From Microbacterium testaceum (GTDB taxonomy: Bacteria; Actinomycetota; Actinomycetes; Actinomycetales; Microbacteriaceae), in contig NZ_BJML01000002.1 of the NCBI RefSeq assembly GCF_006539145.1, forward strand, positions 408,484-472,483: a stretch of DNA of 64,000 bases. Reading direction: 5' to 3'. Positions 7,994 to 15,770 of the stretch are shown piece by piece (within the stretch, counting starts at the first letter, position 1; each line of letters begins with the position of its first letter). The position numbers and the translations under genes were made by a program. The notes beneath the pieces are model-generated. The model saw only the letters and a list, made by a program, of their open reading frames with translations, made no database searches and was not told the DNA's origin.

Positions 7994-8476
7994 ATGGACT
8001 CCCCCGCCGACCGGCTCCCCGGAGCCGACGAAGAGAACCTCGTCCCCGAATCCGACGGCCTCGCCGCCGACGTGCCCGCCGGCGGCGCCGGTGCGGACTC
8101 CGGTGCCGTGGGCACCGCCCGTATCGACCCCGACGACGAGGCACGCCTCCAGGGGATCTCGAGCCAGAACGACCTCGCCGGCGTCGGCACACGCGGCGCC
8201 GACGGCGCGGGCGAGCGCGGCACCGACGACGCTCGCGGGGAGGTCGGATCGACCTCGCGCCACGCCGAGGACACGAGCCGTCCCGACCACGAGCCCCGCG
8301 ACGACGCACAGGACGAGGCGATCCGCACCCCCGCGTCGCCGTCGCGCTCCGATGACGGCGGCGAGCCGCACGTCGACGGCGACGACCCCATCGCGAAGTT
8401 CCAGCCGGGCGTCGGCCGCGACTCGGCCGCCTCGAGCAGGATCGCGCAGAGCCTGCCCGACCCCGACGACGCCTGA
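7994..8476 (+). CDS. Acidic low-complexity protein (160 aa), function unknown
   Basis: Begins MDSPADRLPGADEENL and is rich in D, E, G, A, S and R, without hydrophobic core, membrane segment or cysteine, so probably intrinsically disordered. One short block, DDPIAKFQPGVGR, is more complex and could be a recognition segment. The start is supported by GGAAGGAAC 4-12 nt upstream and a TAGCGT -10 box at about 35 nt. Its composition resembles the 119-residue acidic protein at 4387. No family recognised. Confidence 0.65.
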   Translation: MDSPADRLPGADEENLVPESDGLAADVPAGGAGADSGAVGTARIDPDDEARLQGISSQNDLAGVGTRGADGAGERGTDDARGEVGSTSRHAEDTSRPDHEPRDDAQDEAIRTPASPSRSDDGGEPHVDGDDPIAKFQPGVGRDSAASSRIAQSLPDPDDA

Positions 8477-8487
8477 CGCGCGTCGCG

Positions 8488-8533
8488 ACGATCCGCGCAT
8501 GCCCGGGGCTCTCGCCCGGGATGCGCGGATCGT
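8488..8533. terminator. Long hairpin between convergent genes
   Basis: Stem ACGATCCGCGCAT...CCCGGG pairing with CCCGGG...ATGCGCGGATCGT, with one bulged base and a 7-nt loop. It ends 5 bp from the stop of the minus-strand gene at 8538 and should end both transcripts. Confidence 0.75.
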
Positions 8534-8537
8534 CGTC

Positions 8538-9866
8538 TCAGTGGGCGAGGCGCAGGGCGTCCTGAGCCAGGTGGAAGAAGTCGCTCATCGCGCCGGTGAC
8601 CGCCTGTGCGTCGTCGTCCGCCATGAGCCACACGACCGTCGCCTCGCTCGCGTCGTCGCGCGCGAACCAGCTGCCCGTCAGCACTCCCAGGCTCGACCCG
8701 CCCTTGAACGCGGCGTACGGCCACGTCCCCAGGTCGAGCCCCTGCCCGGGGTTCTCGCTCAGGATGCCGAGCACCTCGGCATCCTGCGTCTGCTGCAGCG
8801 CGCGGTGGACGGCGGCGATGTCGTTCGCACTGGCGAACCAGTCGAATCCGTCCTGCCACACGGGGGTCGCGACGTCGGCCACCTCGACGGCGAGGGGCGC
8901 CGCGTCGATCCGGTCGAGCAGTGCGCGCTTGCCCGCGTCGTCTGCGGACTTCCACTCGGCGCGCAGCGAGGCATCGCCCCACCCGAGGGTGAACAGCTCC
9001 TTGGTCGAGAAGAAGGGCGAGAGCACGGCCGGGTCGCTGTGACCCGACCGCTCCACCGCCGCCTCCACGCGCTCGCGCCCGAGCCTCGTGATCAGCAGGT
9101 CGGTCGCGGTGTTGTCGCTGATGCGGATCATCGCGGAGGCGGCGTCTCGCACCGAGACCTCGGTCCCGGTGGGCGCGGTCTGCAGCTCACCCGATGGCAG
9201 GCTCCGGTCGATGTCACGGAGGACGAGCTTCTCGTCCCACGACAGGTCGCCGGAGGCCACGGCATCCGCCACCGCCAGAAGCACGTACAGCTTGAAGGCC
9301 GAGGCGAGAGGGGCCAGCCGGTTCGCATCGACGGCGAGCGCCTCCTCGTCACCGCGGAGCACGAGGGCGCTGACCTCGCCCGGGAGGTCGGCGAGGCGCT
9401 GCTCGACCTCGCCGAGAGAGGCCGAGGGAGACCACGGTTCCGCCACGGGTCCGAACACCATCCCGGTGATGCGGCTCGCACCGTCGATCGTGAGAGAGAG
9501 GTCGAACGGGTCGCCCAGGGCTCCCGCCAGGGTCGCCACGGCCTGGGTCTCGGTGCCCTGGTACGCCGTGACCGTGAAGGGAGCGGCCGGACGCAGCTGG
9601 CGATTGACGAGCTCGGCGACCTGCTCCGCGGGCACCTGCGCGAGGAAGCTCTCGTGCAGGACGCGCGCCCACTCCCCCGGTGTGGTGTCGGCATCGGCCT
9701 CCAGCCGGTCGATGATCCACGACACGCGTTCCCCGACGGGGGTGTCCGGTATGTCGACGGATGCCGCCGCGCTCGCGGGCGTACCCGGCGCGGCGCTCGC
9801 GCAGGCGGTGAGCGCCGCGACGGCGACGAAGGAGAGGGCGGCGGCGAGGCGACGGGCGAGAGTCAC
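8538..9866 (-). CDS. Beta-lactamase-like serine hydrolase lipoprotein
   Basis: A 442-residue exported protein. The GTG start at 9866 follows GGAAGGA and gives a signal peptide with lipobox LTAC (Cys22). The C-terminal half has the penicillin-recognising triad of class A-type folds: SAFK near residue 187, SDN near 250 (ISDNTATDLL) and KGG near 388 in place of KTG. The first 140 or so mature residues form a separate region with an NTF2/DUF3887-like appearance. It could be a cell-wall hydrolase, an unusual penicillin-interacting enzyme or a real beta-lactamase; the class A catalytic Glu is not obvious. A TAGCGT box lies upstream of the leader. Confidence 0.85.
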   Translation of the reverse strand: MTLARRLAAALSFVAVAALTACASAAPGTPASAAASVDIPDTPVGERVSWIIDRLEADADTTPGEWARVLHESFLAQVPAEQVAELVNRQLRPAAPFTVTAYQGTETQAVATLAGALGDPFDLSLTIDGASRITGMVFGPVAEPWSPSASLGEVEQRLADLPGEVSALVLRGDEEALAVDANRLAPLASAFKLYVLLAVADAVASGDLSWDEKLVLRDIDRSLPSGELQTAPTGTEVSVRDAASAMIRISDNTATDLLITRLGRERVEAAVERSGHSDPAVLSPFFSTKELFTLGWGDASLRAEWKSADDAGKRALLDRIDAAPLAVEVADVATPVWQDGFDWFASANDIAAVHRALQQTQDAEVLGILSENPGQGLDLGTWPYAAFKGGSSLGVLTGSWFARDDASEATVVWLMADDDAQAVTGAMSDFFHLAQDALRLAH

Positions 9867-9921
9867 GAGAATCCTTCCGGGGGGGGAGAGAGATTCCCAC
9901 GCTACGCACGCCGCCTCGTCG

Positions 9922-11361
9922 TCACCTCCCTCTCGAGAGGGATCTCCGGGCGCGGCGAGCACGCCACCCGAGCACCACGTCGACCAGCACGAACACCGCG
10001 AGTGTGTACCCGACCAGCGGCAGCACCAGTCCGATCGCGACGGCCGCGACGAGTACCGCCCCGGTTCCCCACCACGGCGCGTGTCGCAGCACGCCGTGCG
10101 CGGGCGCCGCGGCGACTCTTCCGGCCGGTCGCCGCTTCCACCACATCGCATACCCCAGCACGACGAGGCCGGCGATGCCGATCGCGAGAGCGAACAGCAC
10201 GAGCTGGTTCGCGAGGCCGAACATCGTGCCCATGTGCAGATCGACGCCCCAGCGCGAGAGCTTGGCCAGCAGCGGGTAGTCGGCGAAGTCGACCCGGTCG
10301 GTCACCCGCAGGGTGGATCCGTCGATGGCCACGGCATCCACCTCCGTCGGGAAACTCCGGTGGATCTCCTGCACGACCCAGGCCGTGCCCGCCGAGGCGG
10401 GAGGACGAATCTCGAGGTCGCCGGAGTTCACGTTCACGTCTCGGGCCACGGCCCACACCACGTCGAAGGTCGCCGGATCCGCGGACGGCGCACCCGACGA
10501 ATGCGTGCCGCCGTGGTGCGCGTGCTCGCCTCCGGCCGCGGACGCCGCGTCGAGGGTGGTCGTGAGGGCGGGAGTCCCCTCGCCCACGAGGGTGCGAAGC
10601 TCGGCCACGTTCGCGCCCGCGAAGGTCGACCACGTGATGCCCGTGGCCGACAGGAACAGCGCCCCGGCCACGACCCAGATGCCCACGGCCGAATGCCAGC
10701 CCGACAGACGCCGGTAACCCGTGTGCCGCCGGTTGGGTCGCAGCAGATCGCGGCGACCCCGGCGGCTGCGCACGAACCGTCCGATCCAGAGTCCCAGTCC
10801 GGCCAGAGCCACGATCCCCAGCCACGACGCCGCGAGCTCGCTGTACCAGCGGCCGACGTCTCCGAGGTGCAGCGAGCGGTGCAGGTCGCTGATCCAGTGC
10901 CGCAACGGCAGCGCACCGCTCGTGCCGTAGGCCGGGAGGTCGCCGCGGATCTCGGTGGTGGCGGGATCGACGAAGATCGCCCTCGTCGTGCTCTCGGGCA
11001 AGGTTTCGTCGGCGAACATCACGCGCGTGGTCGCCCCGGCCTGAGGTGCTGGACGCACGGCGACGGGAGTCGCCCCGCCGCCGACGTACTGCTCCGCGGC
11101 CGATACCTGTTCGGCCAGCGGTACCGCCGGCGCCGTCGAAGACGCGGTGAGCTCGTGCGCGTACAGGGTGCTCTCGAGGGTCGGGGTGATCGCATACAGC
11201 GCGCCGCTCACCGCGGCGACGAGGATGAACGGCCCCACCAACAGCCCCGCGAAGAAGTGCAGGCGCCGTAGCAGCGCGGTGAACCACCCGCGAGAGGACG
11301 CCCTGTCCGCGGCAGCGGGAGCGGACGGGGTGGCCTTCGGGTCAGCGCCCACGGCGGTCAT
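9922..11361 (-). CDS. PepSY-domain, PepSY-associated TM protein
   Basis: A 479-residue membrane protein of the PepSY_TM type: first helix LHFFAGLLVGPFILVAAVSG at about residues 34-53, a PepSY-like exported loop, further helices (WLGIVALAGLGLWIG; SAVGIWVVAGALFLSATGI), a His-rich loop (GGEHAHHGGTHSS), and two or three C-terminal helices. Homologues reduce or handle iron-siderophore or heme complexes and are often iron or copper controlled. The start at ATG 11361 follows GGAG; the longer frame to 11550 lacks support. The His-rich loop suggests a metal link. No iron box (DtxR-like) could be seen upstream. Confidence 0.85.
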   Translation of the reverse strand: MTAVGADPKATPSAPAAADRASSRGWFTALLRRLHFFAGLLVGPFILVAAVSGALYAITPTLESTLYAHELTASSTAPAVPLAEQVSAAEQYVGGGATPVAVRPAPQAGATTRVMFADETLPESTTRAIFVDPATTEIRGDLPAYGTSGALPLRHWISDLHRSLHLGDVGRWYSELAASWLGIVALAGLGLWIGRFVRSRRGRRDLLRPNRRHTGYRRLSGWHSAVGIWVVAGALFLSATGITWSTFAGANVAELRTLVGEGTPALTTTLDAASAAGGEHAHHGGTHSSGAPSADPATFDVVWAVARDVNVNSGDLEIRPPASAGTAWVVQEIHRSFPTEVDAVAIDGSTLRVTDRVDFADYPLLAKLSRWGVDLHMGTMFGLANQLVLFALAIGIAGLVVLGYAMWWKRRPAGRVAAAPAHGVLRHAPWWGTGAVLVAAVAIGLVLPLVGYTLAVFVLVDVVLGWRARRARRSLSRGR

Positions 11362-11632
11362 GCGCGGGCTCCGATCGACGGCGGGGCCGGAATCGGCGTG
11401 AGGGGAGCAGCAGGGAACATCGAGGTCTCTTTCCGAACGCAGGATGCGCTCGTGACAGGACGCCGCGCAGGGCGGACGCCGTCGCCCACGGCGGCCCCTC
11501 CTCAGGGGCGACGGCGTGGGCCGGAAGGGTGGGGACGCGCCCGAAGACACGTCGACGATCGCGCTGATCCGGCGAGGTGCACGGCACAGCGGTCGATCGC
11601 TCCGCCGCCGCGAGAGGCGGGCGGAGCGAGAC
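11362..11632. other. Intergenic stretch, nothing recognised
   Basis: About 270 bp between two minus-strand membrane-protein genes. I see no conserved ORF, no DtxR/IdeR-type box, and only a short GC-rich dyad near 11490-11515. Confidence 0.4.
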
Positions 11633-12241
11633 TCAGGATGCCGCGAGAGGAGGCCCGCGCCGGTGCGCGGACGACACCATGAAGGCCGAGTGCGGACGCA
11701 CCGCGACGACGACGACGGGCACGGTTCGCCGCACGGACGGCGCCGCGGGAAGGGTCAGCACGACGCGCACCCGCGCGCGGAGCCACACGACGCTGCGCTC
11801 CGCGAGGATCCGCAGGGCGGCGAGCGTCCGCTCGCCCCGGTGCAGGGCCAGGGTGGTGGCGACAGCGGCGACGGCGTGGCCGAGCCACATCGCGGCATGC
11901 GGGCTCACCGGCGCAAGCGCGGTGCCCGTGAGCACCGGGAGGGCGGAGCCGTGAACGTGCGCCGCGGCGGCCAGGTCGTAGCTGCCGAGCACGAACAGCG
12001 CGTGGAACAGCACTTGGCTCACCGCAACGGCCACCGCGAGGCGCCAGGTCGACAGGCGGCGCCCGGCCAACACCGTGCACACGACGAACGACAGAGCGAG
12101 CGGCACGGCGACACCGAACAGGCCGGGAACCTCTCCTCCCCCGCTGACGTGCGAGAGCAGAGCGACGAAGGTGGCGACGGATGCCGCGGCGGTACCGCGC
12201 GCTACGCGTGTCGCCCGAGCCTGTCGTCGCATGGGACTCAT
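11633..12241 (-). CDS. Small polytopic membrane protein, function unknown
   Basis: A 202-residue protein with about five hydrophobic segments (for example FGVAVPLALSFVVCTVL and LAVAVAVSQVLFHALFVLG), a basic N-terminus and a His-containing loop (AAAHVHGS; HAAMWLGHAV). Starts possible at ATG 12241 or 12232; no Shine-Dalgarno precedes either. ATG 12241 instead overlaps (ATGA) the stop of a 51-residue ORF at 12238-12393, so translational coupling would explain initiation. It lies upstream of the PepSY gene on the same strand; proteins of this look occur next to copper or heme genes in actinobacteria, but no function can be assigned. Confidence 0.65.
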   Translation of the reverse strand: MSPMRRQARATRVARGTAAASVATFVALLSHVSGGGEVPGLFGVAVPLALSFVVCTVLAGRRLSTWRLAVAVAVSQVLFHALFVLGSYDLAAAAHVHGSALPVLTGTALAPVSPHAAMWLGHAVAAVATTLALHRGERTLAALRILAERSVVWLRARVRVVLTLPAAPSVRRTVPVVVVAVRPHSAFMVSSAHRRGPPLAAS

Positions 12242-12393
12242 TGTGCCAGGCGACGACGCTCGGACCGGACGGGTGTCAGCGGCCGAGAAGTGGGCGTTCC
12301 GCGCGAGACGCGGACCTGATCCGGCTGGTCGACGAGAGCGTCGCGCGCCACCGCGGTCGGCAGCGGGATCCAGCGGGCGTCGGCGGTCACCAT
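12238..12393 (-). CDS. Possible 51-residue leader-type protein coupled to the membrane protein
   Basis: A 52-codon frame starting ATG 12393 (preceded by AGGACGAG) with MVTADARWIPLPTAVARDAL at its N-terminus and ending RRRLAQ; its TGA overlaps the ATG of the next gene. There is no signal peptide or membrane segment. Support is the ribosome site, the stop-start overlap, and the lack of any other initiation signal for the downstream gene. It may instead be a chance frame in GC-rich DNA. Confidence 0.4.
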   Translation of the reverse strand: MVTADARWIPLPTAVARDALVDQPDQVRVSRGTPTSRPLTPVRSERRRLAQ

Positions 12394-12472
12394 CTCGTCC
12401 TGCCGGTCGGACGGCGACGCCGCGGCGAAAGCCCGCCCCTAGGCTGAAACCCACCCAGGCCAGGAGGATGCC

Positions 12473-13477
12473 GTGACCCCACCCCGTGTCGTGATCGCCG
12501 GCGCGAGCGGCTTCATCGGCCGCGCGCTGACGGACGCCTTCCGTGCGGACGGTTACGAGGTGGCGACGGTCGGGCGCGCCGGGGACGCAGTGTGGACAGA
12601 CCCTGGCGCAATCGCTCGGCTCGTCGACGGAGCCGACGTGCTCATCAATCTGGCGGGGAAGATCGTGTCGTGTCGGTACAACGATGCGCATCGCGACGAG
12701 ATTCTGCGCTCGCGCGTCGCCACCACCCGGGCGCTACGCGAGGCCGTCGCGAACGCGGAGCGCCCTCCGCGCGTCTGGATGAACGCGTCGACCGCGACCA
12801 TCTACCGGCACGAGACCGAGCACGGTAACGACGAGCGGGACGGCATCACGGGCGAAGGCTTTTCGGTCGACGTCGCGACCAACTGGGAACGCGCCCTGTT
12901 CGCCGGAGAGCTCCCCGCCACGCGCCGAGTGGCCCTGCGGATGGCGATCGTCTTCGGCGACGGACCGGCGACCCGCATCCTGCTCGCCCTCGCGCGACTC
13001 GGTCTCGGCGGACCCCAGATCGACAGCTGGTGGTTCCCGCACCGCCGGTACCGCGGGATCGGACCCCGTCCGACGGGTCCCGTGTGGTCGAGCTGGCGCC
13101 AGACATCGGGAAGGCAGCGCTTCAGCTGGATCCACATCGACGATGTCGTGGCATCCGTCCGCTTCGTCCGCGATCACGACGAGATCGCCGGACCGGTCAA
13201 CCTCTCGGCTCCCGGCGTCACCGATAACCGCACGCTCATGCGCGAACTGCGCCGCGTTGCGCGCGCCCCCTTCGGCCTGCCCGCCTACCGGTGGATGCTC
13301 GACCCGGCCATGGCGGTGCTGCGCAACGAGCCCGAACTCGTGCTGAAGAGCCGGTGGGCCGTTCCGCGCGTGCTGACGGAGGCGGGATTCTCGTTCCGCT
13401 ATCCCGAGATCGGCCCAGCCCTCGACGCCGTCGTCGCGGTGCGTCCCGCTCGCGCGCGCGACCTCATCTCGCGCTGA
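12473..13477 (+). CDS. TIGR01777-type NAD-dependent epimerase (SDR39U1-like)
   Basis: A 334-residue extended SDR. The Rossmann loop is GASGFIGRAL near residues 10-19; the block LINLAGKIVSCRYNDAHRDEIL is characteristic of the YfcH/SDR39U1 group, as is the C-terminal region after LKSRWAVPRVLTEAGF. The GTG start at 12473 follows CAGGAGG at 12461. A TAGGCT -10 box lies about 25 nt before the start. Activity of this group is poorly known; nucleotide binding is all that can be stated. It stands alone. Confidence 0.85.
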   Translation: MTPPRVVIAGASGFIGRALTDAFRADGYEVATVGRAGDAVWTDPGAIARLVDGADVLINLAGKIVSCRYNDAHRDEILRSRVATTRALREAVANAERPPRVWMNASTATIYRHETEHGNDERDGITGEGFSVDVATNWERALFAGELPATRRVALRMAIVFGDGPATRILLALARLGLGGPQIDSWWFPHRRYRGIGPRPTGPVWSSWRQTSGRQRFSWIHIDDVVASVRFVRDHDEIAGPVNLSAPGVTDNRTLMRELRRVARAPFGLPAYRWMLDPAMAVLRNEPELVLKSRWAVPRVLTEAGFSFRYPEIGPALDAVVAVRPARARDLISR

Positions 13478-13535
13478 GTGTCGGAACGCACGCCGCCCCG
13501 CACCGTCGCAAGCGTCGGGCGGGGGCGGCATGGAA

Positions 13536-13556
13536 CGATCCCGCACGGCGGGATCG
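13536..13556. terminator. Small perfect hairpin between convergent genes
   Basis: CGATCCCGC, loop ACG, GCGGGATCG. It lies between the epimerase and the small membrane protein that converge here. Confidence 0.6.
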
Positions 13557-13560
13557 GGGG

Positions 13561-13719
13561 TCAGACCTGACGGCGGATGAATCGCAGGAGCGCGGCGATG
13601 ATCCCGATGATGAGGATGATCACGCCGATCCACAGCAGGAACTTCACGGCCTCGACGAAGATGCCGAGGAACAGGAGCACGAGGCCCACGATGACGAGGA
13701 TGATGGCGAGAGCGGGCAT
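13561..13719 (-). CDS. Two-helix small membrane protein (52 aa)
   Basis: MPALAIILVIVGLVLLFLG, a short linker, then a second helix FLLWIGVIILIIGIIAALL and the basic end RFIRRQV. Such 45-55 residue hydrophobic proteins (DUF6131-like) are common in actinobacteria and unassigned. ATG 13719 has GGAGG only 1 nt upstream, which is tight, so an upstream GTG start cannot be excluded, but the sequence before the Met is not membrane-like. Divergent from the small acidic gene at 13862. Confidence 0.6.
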   Translation of the reverse strand: MPALAIILVIVGLVLLFLGIFVEAVKFLLWIGVIILIIGIIAALLRFIRRQV

Positions 13720-13757
13720 CCCTCCACTGAGCGCCTGCACCGCCGCTCGGCGCTCGG

Positions 13758-13799
13758 CCTTGACACCGCGAGCGGCCCGCGGCAGTGCGCGTGTCAAGA
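13758..13799. repeat. CTTGACAC / GTGTCAAG inverted pair between divergent small genes
   Basis: CTTGACAC at 13759-13766 and its complement at 13791-13798, 24 bp apart, lying between two small genes of opposite direction. Same octamer pair as at 4830/4947. No matching -10 box at 16-18 nt was found for either copy. Confidence 0.35.
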
Positions 13800-13861
13800 C
13801 CGCCGCGGGCTCGGCATCCGGGGTCTAACGTCGGTGACACCATCGAACTCAGGAGGCGCAC

Positions 13862-14134
13862 ATGGCCGAGCGCGACGTCAACGGACATGACTCAGGACAC
13901 GGCACCGGACCAGGTGAAGGCGAGTACACCGACGTGCAGCTGCCGGACGGTACCGCCGACCGCGGGAGCTCCGACCTTCCCGGCGAATACGTCGACACCG
14001 AGCACGCCGACGGCAGCGAATCGCGCCCCCGCGCCGATGAGGCGGGCGCCTACACCGACGTGGAGCAGCCCGGCGGACACGAGTCGCGCGAGAACCTCGA
14101 CGACCCCGGCGAGTACACCGACCGCGATCGCTGA
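13862..14134 (+). CDS. Acidic protein with GEYTD-type repeats (90 aa)
   Basis: Four copies of a short motif, GEYTDVQLPDG, GEYVDTEHADG, GAYTDVEQPGG and GEYTDRDR, spaced by acidic linkers with ESR. No hydrophobic stretch or cysteine; probably unfolded or a repeat ligand. The start follows AGGAGG and a TAACGT -10-like box about 30 nt upstream, the same type seen before dps. It converges on the AraC regulator with only 4 bp between. No family recognised. Confidence 0.65.
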   Translation: MAERDVNGHDSGHGTGPGEGEYTDVQLPDGTADRGSSDLPGEYVDTEHADGSESRPRADEAGAYTDVEQPGGHESRENLDDPGEYTDRDR

Positions 14135-14138
14135 GCCG

Positions 14139-15068
14139 TCAGCGTTCGAGCGTGCGACGGGGATCCACGCGATAGGCCGCGCGGTAGGCCTCGACGAAAG
14201 CCGCGGTGTCGGTGAACCCCCACCGAGCCGCGACGTCGCGGAGGGTGACGGAGGTGGGGTCGGCGCCGACGAGGTCGGCATGGGCGGCGCTCACCCGCGC
14301 CGTCGACAGATACTCCTCGGGCGTCGCGCTGAGCTGACCGTTCGCGGCGAACGACCGGCGGAGGCCGGCGACAGAGCTGCCGACGGCGCGCGCGACGTCG
14401 TCGACGGTGACCGGCAGCGAGGCGTGGTCGTCCATCCACGACGTCGCCGAGGTGTAGATCGACGCCTGCTCGATGGCCGAGGCTCGACGCTCGCGCGGGT
14501 CTCCCGCGAGAGGGAAGGCTTCGAGCGTGGCGATCGCGAGGGTGCGACGCACGTGGGCGCGCACGAGGGGCTCGGTCATCAGGGGCGCCTGCGTGAGCGA
14601 CCAGCGCACCGTCGCGAGCCAATAGTCGCGAAGCCGACGCGAGACGGGGCCCGTTCCAGCGAAGCGCACGGAGAGGTCGTCGTCGCCGTAGATCGCTCGC
14701 GCCGTCTCGATCAACCAGTCGGTGTCGAAAGCGATCAGGTGCAGGTCGGTGTCGTCCGGACGGCCGATCAGCTCGTGCCCCGGCTGCACGAGACCCGGCT
14801 CGACGCTGTACTCCCCGGTCTCGGACCCGATGGTCCACGCGTATCCCGGTGTCGAGGTGGCGAAAAAGAACCGATCCGCCTCATAGATCACCTCGGCCCG
14901 GCATCGCCAGGTCAGCCGCCGCATCGAGAAGGAGGCGTCGCCGACGGCGTGCTCCGCGAAGGTGCCTCGATCCGCTTGCACCACGACGTGCCCATACTGC
15001 GCTTGCAGCCAGGCCTGCGTCTCGGCGGCGTCGCTCGTGCGCACGCTGGTGTCGAAGAAATCGTTCAT
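14139..15068 (-). CDS. AraC-family transcriptional regulator
   Basis: A 309-residue protein: an N-terminal ligand-like half without clear signature and a C-terminal double helix-turn-helix of AraC type (VDDVARAVGSSVAGLRRSF, then LRDVAARWGFTDTAAFVEAY near the end). The end PRRTLER is a shortened version of the AraC tail. The start at ATG 15068 (MNDFFDTS) lacks a good ribosome site; an upstream ATG at 15113 would add 15 residues. It is divergent from a GNAT acetyltransferase gene, a possible target. Confidence 0.85.
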   Translation of the reverse strand: MNDFFDTSVRTSDAAETQAWLQAQYGHVVVQADRGTFAEHAVGDASFSMRRLTWRCRAEVIYEADRFFFATSTPGYAWTIGSETGEYSVEPGLVQPGHELIGRPDDTDLHLIAFDTDWLIETARAIYGDDDLSVRFAGTGPVSRRLRDYWLATVRWSLTQAPLMTEPLVRAHVRRTLAIATLEAFPLAGDPRERRASAIEQASIYTSATSWMDDHASLPVTVDDVARAVGSSVAGLRRSFAANGQLSATPEEYLSTARVSAAHADLVGADPTSVTLRDVAARWGFTDTAAFVEAYRAAYRVDPRRTLER

Positions 15069-15155
15069 AGAGAGGGGGGTCGACCGCCGGAAAGGCGGGA
15101 CGCCTCCGCCCATGATAGGTAACCGAACGCTTCATCAGCCCCCGAGAGGATCCCG

Positions 15156-15617
15156 ATGACCGACTCGCCCACCATCCGCCCCATCGACACCGACGACGCG
15201 GGCGAAGTGCTCACGATCCAACGCGCCGCGTTCGCGAGCGAAGCGCTCATCTACGGAGACCCCGATATGCCCCCGCTCACGCAGACCCTCGAGGAGCTGC
15301 GCGCGGAGCTCGTCGAGAACCTGGGCTGCGTCGCCGTCGCAGGGCACCGCCTGGTCGGCGCGGTGCGCGCCCGCCTCGACGGCGAACTCCTGCTCATCGG
15401 TCGTCTCGCCATCGCGCCCGACCAGCAGGGCGAAGGCCTGGGCACACTGCTGCTGGCCGCGGTCGAAGAGCGTGGCCGAGAAGCCGGAGCCACCGAGGCG
15501 GAACTGTTCACCGGCGCCCTGAGCGAAGCCAACCAACGCCTGTACGAGCGCGAGGGCTACCACCGTTCCGAAGAGACCGAAGACGGCGAGATCTTCTACC
15601 GCAAGCCGCTCATCTGA
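15156..15617 (+). CDS. GNAT-family N-acetyltransferase
   Basis: A 153-residue GCN5-type acetyltransferase. The acetyl-CoA loop is IAPDQQGEGLGTLLL near residues 87-101, followed by the C-terminal ANQRLYEREGYHRSEE block typical of the family. ATG 15156 follows GAGAGGAT. It is divergent from the AraC-type regulator at 15068, so it may be its target. Acceptor unknown. Confidence 0.9.
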   Translation: MTDSPTIRPIDTDDAGEVLTIQRAAFASEALIYGDPDMPPLTQTLEELRAELVENLGCVAVAGHRLVGAVRARLDGELLLIGRLAIAPDQQGEGLGTLLLAAVEERGREAGATEAELFTGALSEANQRLYEREGYHRSEETEDGEIFYRKPLI

Positions 15618-15722
15618 TCCCTGGCCCGCGGCACGAGAACGGGGGATGCGCCCGGAACAGGCCGGCTCACGGGAAACCGCGCTGTTCTCGTGTTCCTTCC
15701 CGTCCTCATGACGATGAACCAC

Positions 15723-15758
15723 GAGGGGCCGCCGTCCGAATCCGGACGACGGCCCCTC
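15723..15758. terminator. Strong hairpin between convergent genes
   Basis: GAGGGGCCGCCGTCCG pairs with CGGACGACGGCCCCTC (one mismatch) around a 4-nt loop. It lies just beyond the stop of the SDR at 15771 and after the GNAT gene. The remaining bases 15618-15722 show nothing. Confidence 0.75.
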
Positions 15759-15770
15759 TGCGGCGCGCGC

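Noticed and set aside
8477..10565. Plus-strand open frame through the beta-lactamase-like and PepSY genes
   Set aside because: Charged low-complexity shadow frame opposite two well-supported genes.
11362..11632. Iron box or cobalamin riboswitch before the PepSY gene
   Set aside because: No DtxR/IdeR palindrome and no conserved riboswitch blocks could be found.
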